DNA of 64,000 bases from an uncultured Pirellulaceae bacterium (lineage in GTDB: Bacteria; Planctomycetota; Planctomycetia; Pirellulales; Pirellulaceae), in the NCBI GenBank assembly GCA_938084685.1, contig CALKGE010000001.1:124001-188000 (forward strand). The letters run 5' to 3'. Each line of letters begins with the position of its first letter. Positions within the stretch are counted from its first letter, which is position 1. This document shows positions 8,692 through 17,620 of the stretch, one piece after another. Both the position numbers and the translations under genes were made by a program. Under the pieces are notes generated by a model. The model ran no database searches, was not told the DNA's origin, and worked only from the letters and a program-made list of their open reading frames with translations.

Positions 8692-9750
8692 TTAAAACCT
8701 GCCATCGGTCACCTGAAATTTGGTCGGTTTCCCCAGCGACTCTCCCCCAAGCTGCAGCCACTGGATCGACCAGCGAAGCATCGTCTCCAAAGAAATCAAT
8801 GGCTCACCAATCAGCGAATAGTTGTGTGCGGCCTGACTCAAAAGGGCCGTTGGGAGTTCCGTCTCTTTAAACCGAACTTCATTGCCGACCATACGCCCCA
8901 CCTGTTCTGCCACTTCACGAACCGATATTACATCCGGTCCCGTCATATTGATGGCTCGTGCTGGAACCTGAGCGAGTTCGAGGCTCCTCAACGCCATCGC
9001 ATTGGCATCACCCAGCCAAACCGCATTGAAATAACCCATCGCCAATGGAATTGTCTGTTCGGCCAGAACTTTAGATACAATATCGATTAACACTCCATAG
9101 CGAAGTTCTGTGGCGTAATTCAGGCGGAGAATGCATACGGGCACCTGAAGGGATTGCGAGTAATATTCATACATTCTCTCACGGCCCAGAGCAGCCATCG
9201 CATACTCGCCGTCAGGATTCAGTTCACCACTCTCCATACTTCCGCCGGACTGCACGTCGACCATGCCATAGACATTACCAGTAGAAAAAACCGCTATTTG
9301 ACTGGTCGGATAACGTCTGCAGATCGCCGCAGGAATCTCGCAGTTCGTAGCCCAGGTAAGTCCCAGATTGTCCGCTGCTCCGAATTTGAATCCGGACAGA
9401 TTCAGAACATACGCTGCCTCTGGCAAACGGCTCACCGATGCTGGATCAAGTAGATCGCAGGCATGGGTGGCAATTCCGATACTTTCCAATCGCTGACGAA
9501 CATCCGGATTGGAAAATCGGGACACCGCCGTCAATGTTACCGACGACCCCGATTCAATAATGGCACGGTGGGCCATGCGTGCCATGGTAGGCCCCATTTT
9601 CCCGCCCACTCCTAACATTACCAGCGGCCCATCCAAACGGCCAAACATCTCAATCACCTCATCGGTTGGGATGCTGAGGATATCCTCTAACGCCTCAGTT
9701 GACCGAGGTGCATCCTGATGATTAAGAGCCCTTATCTGCTGACTCGACAT
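8692..9750 (-). CDS. NAD(P)-dependent epimerase/dehydratase-family protein
   Basis: This is an extended short-chain dehydrogenase-like protein of 352 residues. The ATG at 9750 has GGAG nine bases upstream; a TTG two codons earlier is too close to it. A Rossmann motif is present (LGVGGKMGPTMA, around residues 46-57), then STGNVYG, as in sugar-nucleotide epimerases. The expected YxxxK catalytic pair is not clear: the candidate Tyr is in GEYAMAALGRE with Ala where Lys would be. The reaction is therefore uncertain and the protein may only bind a nucleotide. It starts 15 nt after trkH and is probably the third gene of the trkA-trkH transcript. A link to potassium uptake is not obvious. Confidence 0.7.
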   Translation of the reverse strand: MSSQQIRALNHQDAPRSTEALEDILSIPTDEVIEMFGRLDGPLVMLGVGGKMGPTMARMAHRAIIESGSSVTLTAVSRFSNPDVRQRLESIGIATHACDLLDPASVSRLPEAAYVLNLSGFKFGAADNLGLTWATNCEIPAAICRRYPTSQIAVFSTGNVYGMVDVQSGGSMESGELNPDGEYAMAALGRERMYEYYSQSLQVPVCILRLNYATELRYGVLIDIVSKVLAEQTIPLAMGYFNAVWLGDANAMALRSLELAQVPARAINMTGPDVISVREVAEQVGRMVGNEVRFKETELPTALLSQAAHNYSLIGEPLISLETMLRWSIQWLQLGGESLGKPTKFQVTDGRF

Positions 9751-9765
9751 AGTCAAACACTCCGG

Positions 9766-11700
9766 TTACCGACGACTGAGCCAGAAGGCCGGCGAAAAGA
9801 GAATCAGGATCGGAAAAACTTCCAGTCGTCCCAGCATCATCAGCCAGGTAAAGATCAACTTGGAGAACGGCGAGTAGGTTCCGTAATTCGATGTGGCACC
9901 GACGATCCCCAAACCGGGACCAATATTATTAAGCGTGGCGACGACCGCACTGGCGTTATCGACCATCTTGTTGTTGAGATCATCCTGATGCCAGGTCATA
10001 TCAGGCTCAATCGCCATGATCAGCAGCCAGGTCAAGGTAAACAGGATTGCAATGAACCCGAAGTAGGCCAGAATGCTACGACGCATTTCCTTATCATCGA
10101 ATGTCTCACCGCCAAGTTTCAATGGCATGACAACATTTGGATGATACAGATGCTCCACTTCCTGACGCAGGATTTTTACAAACAGGATATGGCGAATGAC
10201 CTTCATGCCACCCCCTGTACTACCGGCACAACCACCCACGAACATCAGCCCTAACAGCAACGCCCGACCAAACTGATTCCATTCGTTAAAGTCATGTGTC
10301 CCGTAACCCGTGGTTGTGATGATGGCTACCACCTGAAACAGACCGTATCGCACTGACCTCGAGATCTTCTCGAACAAGGACGTGTTGACTGCATCACCCG
10401 GCAAATCCCAATCGCCAAAAGATAAGCCGTAGAGCATGATAAACAGAGTAACGACTCCGATAATACCCAGGTAAACTCGCAACTCCGTATCTCTGAATAC
10501 CTGTATGACCTGCTCCTTCCAACGCTGCAGACGATTTGAGTTACCAGCTTTCAGGATGACCAGCAGGTAGAGTAGTGCAAAGTTGGTTCCCGCCAGGATC
10601 ATGAAAAAGGTAATGGTGTAGTCGACATAGGCACTGTCGAACGCCTTGATGCTCGTGTCATATGTACTGAAACCACCAGTCGCCATCGTGCCAAAAGCAT
10701 GACATAACGCATCAAATAAATTCATTTTAAACAACAGAAGTATTGTCAGTGCAGTATTCATCAGGACATAAAGCCCTCCAAATCGCCAGGCGGCATGCTG
10801 CATGCGAGGTGTATTACCCTCTTTGGTCGGCCCCGGCATCTCGGCTCGCATCAGCGCCTTCCCCGCAGAACTCCCCCCCAGCAGCACAACAAACAGTACG
10901 ATGATCCCCAATCCACCAAGAAAGTGCGTTGTGCTGCGCCAGAACAGAATGCAGTGAGGTACAAATACCGGATCCTCAAGTTTACTGATGACAGTGGCAC
11001 CAGTCGTGCTAAAGCCGGACTGGGACTCAAACATGGCATCTCCAAATCGCATGGAAATCCAATCGACTTTGACTCGTGTCGAGCTCTCCGTTAGAGCACC
11101 ATCCAATGTGAGTTTCTTTCCGATGCCTGCTTCGGTGAGCAACGTGGTGATGGCTGACTGAACCTGAACATCACTCAGGTTGGTATGGGCCGCGATCTGC
11201 TCAAGCGTCATTCCCTGCGATGGCATCTCTGGCTCGTAGATCACCGCGTGCAAAACGTTGTATTGCTGGTCACTGAGTTGCAGGTCATAGCCGGACCAGT
11301 TTTGACGCCAGTGATACGCATGTTCGTATACTTCAGCATATTGGGGTCCTTCGAGCCGGATAGTCGGAGCATACTTTACGCCGGCAATGATATAAGGCAA
11401 TCCACCCAGAATGGTCACAATGATCCAACTAAGACCAACAGTGGCCATCGCCTCTTTACGGTAAAGACCTTCGTTTTTCTCACCCTTGGCCCAATGGCGT
11501 AAAAGAAAGCCAACGAGCAGGCTAACCAACACACTGAAAAGTAATCCCCGTACGCCATCTGTTTCCAGGGAAAGCTGCGAATAATCCTCGTTGGAACGAT
11601 GACCAAACCTGGGAATGGCACACAGACTGCAAACAGACATGGCCGCTGCCACGAAAAAGCAGATAATGCTCAGGAAGTAACTAACAACGCGAAAGTTCAT
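9766..11700 (-). CDS. trkH: TrkH potassium transporter with large extracytoplasmic insert
   Basis: This is a 644-residue polytopic membrane protein of the TrkH/KtrB family, which forms the ion path of a K+ uptake system with TrkA. Selectivity-filter segments are visible: SGFSTTGATV (228-237), FGTMATGGFSTYD, ITTTGYGTHD and NNIGPGLG. Typical members have about 480-500 residues. The extra length is largely a ~100-residue insert (about 111-214) between the third N-terminal membrane helix and the first pore loop. Part of the insert (about 143-195) reads like a winged-helix fold (MTLEQIAAHTNLSDVQVQSA). The positively charged stretch at 68-84 (RHWAKGEKNEGLYRKEA) implies that the insert faces outside the cytoplasm. 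The gene begins 6 nt after trkA ends. Confidence 0.92.
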   Translation of the reverse strand: MNFRVVSYFLSIICFFVAAAMSVCSLCAIPRFGHRSNEDYSQLSLETDGVRGLLFSVLVSLLVGFLLRHWAKGEKNEGLYRKEAMATVGLSWIIVTILGGLPYIIAGVKYAPTIRLEGPQYAEVYEHAYHWRQNWSGYDLQLSDQQYNVLHAVIYEPEMPSQGMTLEQIAAHTNLSDVQVQSAITTLLTEAGIGKKLTLDGALTESSTRVKVDWISMRFGDAMFESQSGFSTTGATVISKLEDPVFVPHCILFWRSTTHFLGGLGIIVLFVVLLGGSSAGKALMRAEMPGPTKEGNTPRMQHAAWRFGGLYVLMNTALTILLLFKMNLFDALCHAFGTMATGGFSTYDTSIKAFDSAYVDYTITFFMILAGTNFALLYLLVILKAGNSNRLQRWKEQVIQVFRDTELRVYLGIIGVVTLFIMLYGLSFGDWDLPGDAVNTSLFEKISRSVRYGLFQVVAIITTTGYGTHDFNEWNQFGRALLLGLMFVGGCAGSTGGGMKVIRHILFVKILRQEVEHLYHPNVVMPLKLGGETFDDKEMRRSILAYFGFIAILFTLTWLLIMAIEPDMTWHQDDLNNKMVDNASAVVATLNNIGPGLGIVGATSNYGTYSPFSKLIFTWLMMLGRLEVFPILILFSPAFWLSRR

Positions 11701-11706
11701 GTTCGC

Positions 11707-13095
11707 CTAACGACTGGTCCCACTGAATTTTTCTACAACTTCATTCACCGCATCTGCATGGATCAAAGCGACGACATAATCTCCCGCTTTGAAATGTTCA
11801 TCACGGCGAGGTACCCTGGCAGCCCCCTGGCTGGAAACAGCTGCAATCAGGCATTTACCCAAAGGAAGTGCCAGATTGGCCAATACATGCTCTTCAGCCT
11901 CCGAGCCCGTCTGGACTTCAATTTCGTAAACGCCAATATCCGTGTTCGGAAGCGGATTCGTGGAAATCACCGCTCCCGTTGTCAAAAATGTCTGCACCTG
12001 TTCGACCATCGCAGTACGAGGACTGACGGCGCGGTTAATGCCAAGACGGCGGACCACCTGAGCGTAGTCGGGTCGGGAGACAACGCACACAATCGTCTTA
12101 TCGTCTCGCTCCACACCCGGCGTACTATTCACGATATCGTCAACCCCAACACTCGTCATAATGTTGCTTTCGTCGTCACCCATACAGGCTACGAAGAAGT
12201 CGGTCTTTTCGACATGCTCTTCCAGCAATGTCTGGCGATAGGTGGCGTCAGCCTGCAAAACGGTTACTTCCGGAAGTTGAGCAGCTAACAACTGACTCCG
12301 TTCCAGATCACGTTCAATCAAAATGGTATCATACGGTCCGGACTCAAGAATCTTCGCCAAAAAGACCGCGATGTTGCCCCCGCCCGCAATCACAACTTCC
12401 TTCTTGTGACGATTCTTAAGCGCCTTGTCGAGCAACGAATCAACATCGTCATCGTCGCCGATCAACAGAATCTGGTCGTCTACCTGTAACACGTCATCGG
12501 CATGAGCAAGACGGGTTGTCGTTTCCTGAGTCTGTTCGTCGACACGCGTGATCGAACCAATGCGAACCGAACCAGGAAGTTTCAGCTCTTTCAGCGGAAC
12601 TCCAAGTATTTTTGCTTTCTTGCTCAGGCGCACACTTTGAACTTTGATCGACCCACGCGCCACATGTTCCAAGACGACAGAACCCGGAGTCCTGATTTCC
12701 CGAGCCAGTTCAATGGCTGTCAGTTCTTCCAGGCTGATCAATCGGTCAATGGCAAATTCTGTTTCGTAATCAAAGGTGCTCTTGTCAAACATGACCGGAG
12801 TATGAATCCGAGCAACTGATCGGCGGCAGCCCATTCGTTTTGCCATCGCAGCAGCCAATACATTCGTTGACTCGTCGCCAGTAACTGCCAGACACAAATC
12901 CATGGTAAGTGTCTGCGCTTGAAATAGAAGCGTGGAGTCTATGCCTGATCCGACAAACGCCTGAACATCAAAACGATCGTTCAATCGCTGAATCACTTCC
13001 GGATTCGTGTCAATGACCGTGACATCATGGTGAGGACAAAGAGTCTCGGCAATCCAGCTACCTACTGTGCCGCCGCCAAGAATAATGATTCGCAT
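11707..13095 (-). CDS. trkA: TrkA, NAD-binding regulatory subunit of K+ uptake
   Basis: This is a protein of 462 residues with duplicated RCK modules. The first Rossmann motif is at the very N-terminus (IIILGGGTVGSWIAE) and the second is GGGNIAVFLAKIL near residue 235. Each is followed by a TrkA-C-like segment (for example LPGSVRIGSITRV). It is a cytoplasmic partner that gates TrkH on nucleotide binding. I start it at the ATG at 13095 because the family begins with the MRIIILG strand; an in-frame TTG eight codons upstream contains the only GGAGG and is unlikely. It is the first gene of the trkA-trkH-epimerase operon. Confidence 0.92.
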   Translation of the reverse strand: MRIIILGGGTVGSWIAETLCPHHDVTVIDTNPEVIQRLNDRFDVQAFVGSGIDSTLLFQAQTLTMDLCLAVTGDESTNVLAAAMAKRMGCRRSVARIHTPVMFDKSTFDYETEFAIDRLISLEELTAIELAREIRTPGSVVLEHVARGSIKVQSVRLSKKAKILGVPLKELKLPGSVRIGSITRVDEQTQETTTRLAHADDVLQVDDQILLIGDDDDVDSLLDKALKNRHKKEVVIAGGGNIAVFLAKILESGPYDTILIERDLERSQLLAAQLPEVTVLQADATYRQTLLEEHVEKTDFFVACMGDDESNIMTSVGVDDIVNSTPGVERDDKTIVCVVSRPDYAQVVRRLGINRAVSPRTAMVEQVQTFLTTGAVISTNPLPNTDIGVYEIEVQTGSEAEEHVLANLALPLGKCLIAAVSSQGAARVPRRDEHFKAGDYVVALIHADAVNEVVEKFSGTSR

Positions 13096-13340
13096 ATGAG
13101 GTGTGCGATGAACCTCCAATTAGTATTTGATGAGACCGCCTTTATTTTAATAAGCCCATGCTGGATGTGCCAAGTAATAGACGGTGGTGTTAAGCAATCC
13201 ACATCAATCAGCGACAGAACGATAAAAGATCACCAAAAAAGGTCTATCCTGTAACAAAAACACCCCGTTCAGACTGAACTTGCCTGCCAGAAATCCCCCT
13301 GGACTTCGCCCCACAAGAAATACGTGATGGGCCTGGGCGA

Positions 13341-13577
13341 TCAATTGAAAAAGCTCAATATCAGGGCTACCACAAACACGCAGCCGGTTAATAGTAATAG
13401 CCAGGTTCCCACTTTAATGGCTTCTACAGTGATCACTTTCCAGTCTTCGTGCCGTGTGGCTCCGTAGACAAGACTGGTGCAGAGAACCAATGGGATTAAA
13501 TAGAATACCTGCTCCCAGCCCGACATCGCTCCCGGACCAGCTCCCAATAATATCAGCAGGGAAAGGAAACTCATCAT
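13341..13577 (-). CDS. small membrane protein, 78 residues, function unknown
   Basis: This short protein has three hydrophobic segments: an N-terminal one (FLSLLILLGAG), one around residues 25-40 (VFYLIPLVLCTSLVYGA) and one at the C-terminus (WLLLLTGCVFVVALILSFF). Its ATG overlaps the TGA of the upstream membrane-protein gene by four bases (ATGA), which implies translational coupling and supports it being real. It probably works with that neighbour in the membrane. I do not recognise a family. Confidence 0.7.
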   Translation of the reverse strand: MMSFLSLLILLGAGPGAMSGWEQVFYLIPLVLCTSLVYGATRHEDWKVITVEAIKVGTWLLLLTGCVFVVALILSFFN

Positions 13578-14116
13578 TCTTCCTCGTCTCCTTCGCCATC
13601 ATCCTCTTCATCATCTGCCAATTCCTGGTACAAAACGGCCGGTCCACAGTAAGCGTCAAAAATGGCAAACATGTTTAACAGCCCTGCGACAAACGTATAG
13701 AGTGTCCCCATTTGAAAATACGCGTGGTAATCCGCGTGCCACTGCCTGCGTTCACCCGCAATGGGAGGAGCAAACTTTCCACCCATCAGAGGTTTGATCA
13801 TGCTTGCCGGATCCGCCTCCTGGCCTCGAACAACACGATTTTGTACAACGGCCGGAATAGCTGCACTGCCGACAAAAGCCTGCCCTATAAATTGCCAACG
13901 AACATCCGGACTGCGAAACGAACAATAGACTGCTTTACCGCCACTCAATTGCAGACCAAATATGAATAGCAAAGAAACGGATAGAAAAATTGCAATCCCT
14001 TTGGACGTCCGACCCTGATAGAGATGTCCCACTCCGGGTACAAGCCAACCCAGTAGAGCCGCTACACCCCGATTCTTTAAATCGAGCGTAAATTCAAGTT
14101 CTCCATCAGTGGCCAT
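13574..14116 (-). CDS. DUF6677-like membrane protein
   Basis: This is a protein of 180 residues. The ATG at 14116 has GAAGG upstream; the open frame extends 39 codons further back but without family-like sequence. It begins with a soluble stretch, then GWLVPGVGHLYQGRTSKG, a TM2-like turn that recurs in planctomycete DUF6677 proteins (family name from memory). Two to three hydrophobic segments and an acidic tail (DDEEDDGEGDEEE) follow. The function is unknown. It lies between rsmE and the 78-residue protein, overlapping the latter by 4 nt. Confidence 0.7.
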   Translation of the reverse strand: MATDGELEFTLDLKNRGVAALLGWLVPGVGHLYQGRTSKGIAIFLSVSLLFIFGLQLSGGKAVYCSFRSPDVRWQFIGQAFVGSAAIPAVVQNRVVRGQEADPASMIKPLMGGKFAPPIAGERRQWHADYHAYFQMGTLYTFVAGLLNMFAIFDAYCGPAVLYQELADDEEDDGEGDEEE

Positions 14117-14232
14117 TGTATTGATGCCTTCGTGCCTTAAGCGCTTTCCCGAACTTTGCTGTCTTGATGTGTGGACGATCCCCGGGCGAGTGTATTGTAA
14201 ACTACACTTTTGGAATTCGAAACTGGACAACA

Positions 14233-14961
14233 CTAACGTCCCAGTAACATTCGAGCGGCTACCGCCATCGCCGCTGTTTCGATACGCAAAATCCTGGCAC
14301 CCAGTTCAAGAAGACTCCAGCCTGCGGCTAATGCTTGATCAACCTCAGCCTCGCAGAATCCACCCTCGGGACCGATTGCCACAGCTGCTTCTCCCGCCGT
14401 AATGTCCAAAGCCTCAGATCCAGCGAATTCGAGTTCTTCCGCTCCCGGGGCTGACGGTGGGTGAGCAATCCAGCAATTCGGGTAAGTTTGAGACAGGAAC
14501 TCCGAGAGATGCTGCGGAGCAGTAATCTCCATCAGCCTGTTTCTACCACATTGCTTGGAAGCTTCTATCACCTGCCGACGAAGACGGACGATTGCCTTTT
14601 CAACCGGTTGAGCCACGCCGTTTTCCGTAATTAATGGAACGACTCGATGAACGCCCAGTTCAACCAATTTGCCGATCACCCACTTCTGTCGATCCCCTTT
14701 GGGTAGAGCAATGCCAAGCACCAGTGCTATAGAAGGTTCCCGTGAAACCTCAGCAGAACTCACTATTTGCAGTGTCGCATCATTTCGTCGGATTTCCTCT
14801 ACCCGAGCCTGCCACTGCCAACCGGATCCATCGAATAGCTCAACCTGATCGCCCGGTTTGGCTCGCATCACTTTGAGCAGATGCTGCGCTTCCTGCCCGT
14901 CAAGGATCGCCTCAGACGAATCTGGCGCAGGTGCTTGCTCTAAAAAATACCGCTGTCCCAT
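14233..14961 (-). CDS. rsmE: RsmE, 16S rRNA (uracil1498-N3)-methyltransferase
   Basis: This is a protein of 242 residues, the usual size for RsmE. It has an N-terminal PUA-like RNA-binding part (GQEAQHLLKVMRAKPGDQVELFDG) and a C-terminal SPOUT domain with the AIGPEGGF motif and RILRIETAAMAV. It uses S-adenosylmethionine to methylate U1498 of 16S rRNA. The ATG at 14961 gives a canonical start (MGQRYFLEQ); a TTG three codons earlier is an alternative. It lies 15 nt after the exported barrel-like gene and precedes two small membrane-protein genes, so it is probably part of a four-gene transcript. Confidence 0.92.
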   Translation of the reverse strand: MGQRYFLEQAPAPDSSEAILDGQEAQHLLKVMRAKPGDQVELFDGSGWQWQARVEEIRRNDATLQIVSSAEVSREPSIALVLGIALPKGDRQKWVIGKLVELGVHRVVPLITENGVAQPVEKAIVRLRRQVIEASKQCGRNRLMEITAPQHLSEFLSQTYPNCWIAHPPSAPGAEELEFAGSEALDITAGEAAVAIGPEGGFCEAEVDQALAAGWSLLELGARILRIETAAMAVAARMLLGR

Positions 14962-14976
14962 GATCTTCAAGGTGCC

Positions 14977-15846
14977 CTAGTAATGAATCGTCATACCGGC
15001 AATCAGATAGTTCGCATCAAAGGATCTAAGCCGCAAATGCTCATAACCAATAGTAACTCGAGCTCGATGGAAGTACCGCGAATAGCTGGTCGTGATTCGA
15101 GTTAAGTTAGCATCACCTATCCAACCCAGATCCAGATCGAAATCGACAGCGCCAGGGTGATCCAGATAGAACGTACCACCATAGGTAAAATTAAATCCGC
15201 CATCCGAGCCGCCTGAATCTGACTGCCAGTTGTAGCCCAGACCGGTCCGAAATTCAGCCTGAGTGGACTGAGCAAACCTCCAGGTAAGATTGATATCGCC
15301 GAGCCACGTTTGATCGTGAGCACCTAAACCCTGCTGTTCGCGCAAGTAGTCGAAAGAGGCATCCAGACCGTACCGTTTGCTGGTATCGAACTGCAACCGA
15401 GTCGTTATCTTTTGTTGTCTGTCCAGATTGTCTCCGTATTGGGTTCCCAATCGAAGTCGACTTGTTTTTAGATCGGGTTGCCAAAGTGGTTCAATGATCA
15501 GGTTACCAAACTGCTGGTCTGCAAACGGGTACTTTGTGAAATAAGCAACCTGTCCATCATCTTCCATATAATGCTGTGGAATGGTAATCGGGAGTGACAA
15601 TACTGTAAACGCGACATATGCACAGATCTCACTGGCCCACGCATCGAAATCATATTCAAGCGTTCCGTCATCGTCATGCCATATATCGTAGTCATTGGAG
15701 TGCCGATCGTCGGCGATACGTGACAAACGATGCCCCGCACGCGGCCCGTCCATGGAATGACGTGCATCGCCAATCGTGTCCTGAGCGGAGACTCTTGCCG
15801 CCAAACAATTCAGCAGAACCAGTGCCACCCACTCTTTATGAAGCAT
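14977..15846 (-). CDS. exported protein, probable outer-membrane beta-barrel, function unknown
   Basis: This is a protein of 289 residues with a signal peptide (WVALVLLNCLAARVSAQ). The ATG at 15846 follows GAGGAAAG. After a charged Asp/His-rich stretch (about 15-60), the rest alternates short polar and aromatic strands, such as YGLDASFDYL, DINLTWRF and FRTGLGYNWQ, ending in YLIAGMTIHY. Terminal aromatic residues and repeating amphipathic strands suggest an outer-membrane barrel. It is the first gene of the transcript that continues into rsmE. I do not recognise a named family. Confidence 0.65.
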   Translation of the reverse strand: MLHKEWVALVLLNCLAARVSAQDTIGDARHSMDGPRAGHRLSRIADDRHSNDYDIWHDDDGTLEYDFDAWASEICAYVAFTVLSLPITIPQHYMEDDGQVAYFTKYPFADQQFGNLIIEPLWQPDLKTSRLRLGTQYGDNLDRQQKITTRLQFDTSKRYGLDASFDYLREQQGLGAHDQTWLGDINLTWRFAQSTQAEFRTGLGYNWQSDSGGSDGGFNFTYGGTFYLDHPGAVDFDLDLGWIGDANLTRITTSYSRYFHRARVTIGYEHLRLRSFDANYLIAGMTIHY

Positions 15847-15917
15847 CGTTTCTTTCCTCATGGGGGAATATTAAACTCTTCCCATGTCTCAGATCAATCT
15901 CTAATCAGGTGATAATC

Positions 15918-16062
15918 AGGTGACACCCACTCGGTACGATTCGTAAGAACGCTCAACAGCCAACTTCGAGTGGGTGGCACTTATTTGTATTTTGGCGCGT
16001 AAATGCACCGAAAACACTGGGAAAACAGGCTTGGCAGCTGGCCTATCGAGTGGGTGGCACCT
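15918..16062. repeat. REP-like repeat locus A: three copies of the GAGTGGGTGGCAC element
   Basis: Three copies of a ~16-bp element occur: AGGTGACACCCACTCG (15918-15933), then the complement orientation at 15967-15982 and 16047-16062 (CGAGTGGGTGGCAC plus TT or CT). The first two face each other across 33 nt and can form a stem of about 14 bp. The locus lies between the nif3-like gene end and the barrel-protein start. The same element recurs at 30.7 kb. Confidence 0.85.
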
Positions 16063-16074
16063 GATCAAAGAACG

Positions 16075-16881
16075 TTAGACGCTTATCCAGTGCAGAGGGT
16101 CGGTTTCCCGTCGACTGGCCCAGATTGTCGTATCGGAAAATTCATTCGACAACTGTGTCGCCAGCGTTTCCAATGCAAATCGTTCACTGGCAAAATGGCC
16201 TGGCAAGATCATGGCCATGCCCAGAGCTTCTGCTTCCAGGCAGGTATGAAATCTGGCTTCTCCGGTCAGCAGCACCTGACAACCAGCTCGGGAAGCAGAA
16301 TGAATAAACTCGCCAGCACTTCCACACCCCACTGCCACGCGTGTCACTTCTGTCGCTGCATCTCCCACGACATGCAGACCTTCAACCTGTAAGAATTCGG
16401 CTACTAACGCAGCCAATGCACCTAGTGTCATCAAATGACAATCGCCTTGGCGTCCCGTTCCCAGTCCATGAAGCAATTCGTCATCGGTGTCAGCAAGCGG
16501 CATTAACGGCGCTATGTTCTGTAACTCAAGCCCTTCAGCCAGCTGCTGATTAATTCCGCGCCGCGCAGAATCGAATGCTGTATGGGGGCTATAAAGAGAG
16601 ATACGGTTGGAAGCGAGTTTCCATAGCAAAGAGCCTGCAGGGGAATCCGTGGTGATTTGCTTGACACCCTTAAAGGGCAGGGGATGATGGGTTACCACAA
16701 GGTCCACTTCGTCCACGATAGCTTCGTCAACGACACCGGCTGTGACCGTCAGGCAAGTCATCACCTTTTCAACAGGCTCCTCACGATCACCCACAAGTAA
16801 CCCTACATTATCCCAATCTTCTGCCAGGCCGGTCGGGGCCAATGATTCCAAAAATCGGCAAATATCTGCAACCGTTGTCAT
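16075..16881 (-). CDS. NIF3-like dinuclear metal-centre protein
   Basis: This is a protein of 268 residues. It starts at the ATG at 16881 (MTTVADICRFLES), with AAAGAGTGG upstream. Metal-ligand motifs of the NIF3/YbgI/GTP-cyclohydrolase-I-type-2 family are visible: VVTHHPLPFKG, GEARFHTCLEA and GHFASER, which together supply the His and Glu ligands of a dinuclear centre. The DNVGL motif is near the N-terminus. Family members form hexameric toroids; their biochemical role remains unsettled. It follows a small exported-protein gene by 50 nt. Confidence 0.9.
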   Translation of the reverse strand: MTTVADICRFLESLAPTGLAEDWDNVGLLVGDREEPVEKVMTCLTVTAGVVDEAIVDEVDLVVTHHPLPFKGVKQITTDSPAGSLLWKLASNRISLYSPHTAFDSARRGINQQLAEGLELQNIAPLMPLADTDDELLHGLGTGRQGDCHLMTLGALAALVAEFLQVEGLHVVGDAATEVTRVAVGCGSAGEFIHSASRAGCQVLLTGEARFHTCLEAEALGMAMILPGHFASERFALETLATQLSNEFSDTTIWASRRETDPLHWISV

Positions 16882-16931
16882 GAACCACTCTTTATTGCAA
16901 ACCGTCTTCGTCAATCATTCCGGTGCGAAAA

Positions 16932-17459
16932 CTATTCGTCCGTCTCGTCAGATTCATCAGGTTTTTCGGGGGCTGGTTCTATGGTGCCGAACAGATGGCC
17001 ACCCACTTCACCGTGGCTCCAGGTACCTGCGTACTTGCCCTTGTAAATCACCACTCGGGAACTAAATGTTCCCAACCCGGGAATATTGGCATTGGTCAGC
17101 GTGATCACTGGTGTGGTACCCGCCCATTGCACCTGAAGCGGCATGGGGACGGTAATATCCTTACCACCATATTGGACACGAGCTGTGAACAGCCAATATT
17201 CACCTTCTGGAAGTTTTTTTACGGACTTGATCGTATATGTTTCTTTTGGCAAGTCACCCTGAGGATCCCGGCCCAAGACGGTGAAGTTCCCTTTGAACTG
17301 GACATTCGTCAGCTTTTTCTCAAGCAGATCATACAGTTTTTGCTTTTCTGGTGAGACGCTCGGCGCCACCGGTTTTTCCTGAGCCGCTGCTCCGGACTCC
17401 AGATAAACACTCACGACGATCGCCAGACACCATGCTGTTATCTTACCCATTCGACTCAT
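16932..17459 (-). CDS. small exported protein, planctomycete-type, function unknown
   Basis: This is a protein of 175 residues with a signal peptide (ITAWCLAIVVSVYLESGAAAQ). The start at 17459 follows AGAAGG. The mature part has a short helical lead (KQKLYDLLEKKLTNVQFKG), then a beta-rich body (FTARVQYGGKDITVPMPLQV, VITLTNANIPGLGTF) and a GTWSHGEVGGHLFG motif, and ends in an acidic tail (PDESDETDE). The layout resembles a small periplasmic beta-sandwich. No named family is recognised. It is upstream of, and probably co-transcribed with, the NIF3-like gene. Confidence 0.65.
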   Translation of the reverse strand: MSRMGKITAWCLAIVVSVYLESGAAAQEKPVAPSVSPEKQKLYDLLEKKLTNVQFKGNFTVLGRDPQGDLPKETYTIKSVKKLPEGEYWLFTARVQYGGKDITVPMPLQVQWAGTTPVITLTNANIPGLGTFSSRVVIYKGKYAGTWSHGEVGGHLFGTIEPAPEKPDESDETDE

Positions 17460-17620
17460 AGCAACACCTTCTGGATTCTTCAATGATTAATGAACTTTGT
17501 TGGCAGTAACAGACTGCTTCCTGAAACCTGCTTTAACCTGCCATCTATCAAAGCTGCTTTCGTCATTGTGTCTGTTTAACCAGTAGGCCGCAAGCAACTT
17601 CAGATGAGTTTCTCCTCGGT

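Noticed and set aside
17000..17020. A CCACCCAC match to the REP-like element
   Set aside because: It lies inside a coding region in frame with the protein and lacks the flanking bases shared by the seven intergenic copies.
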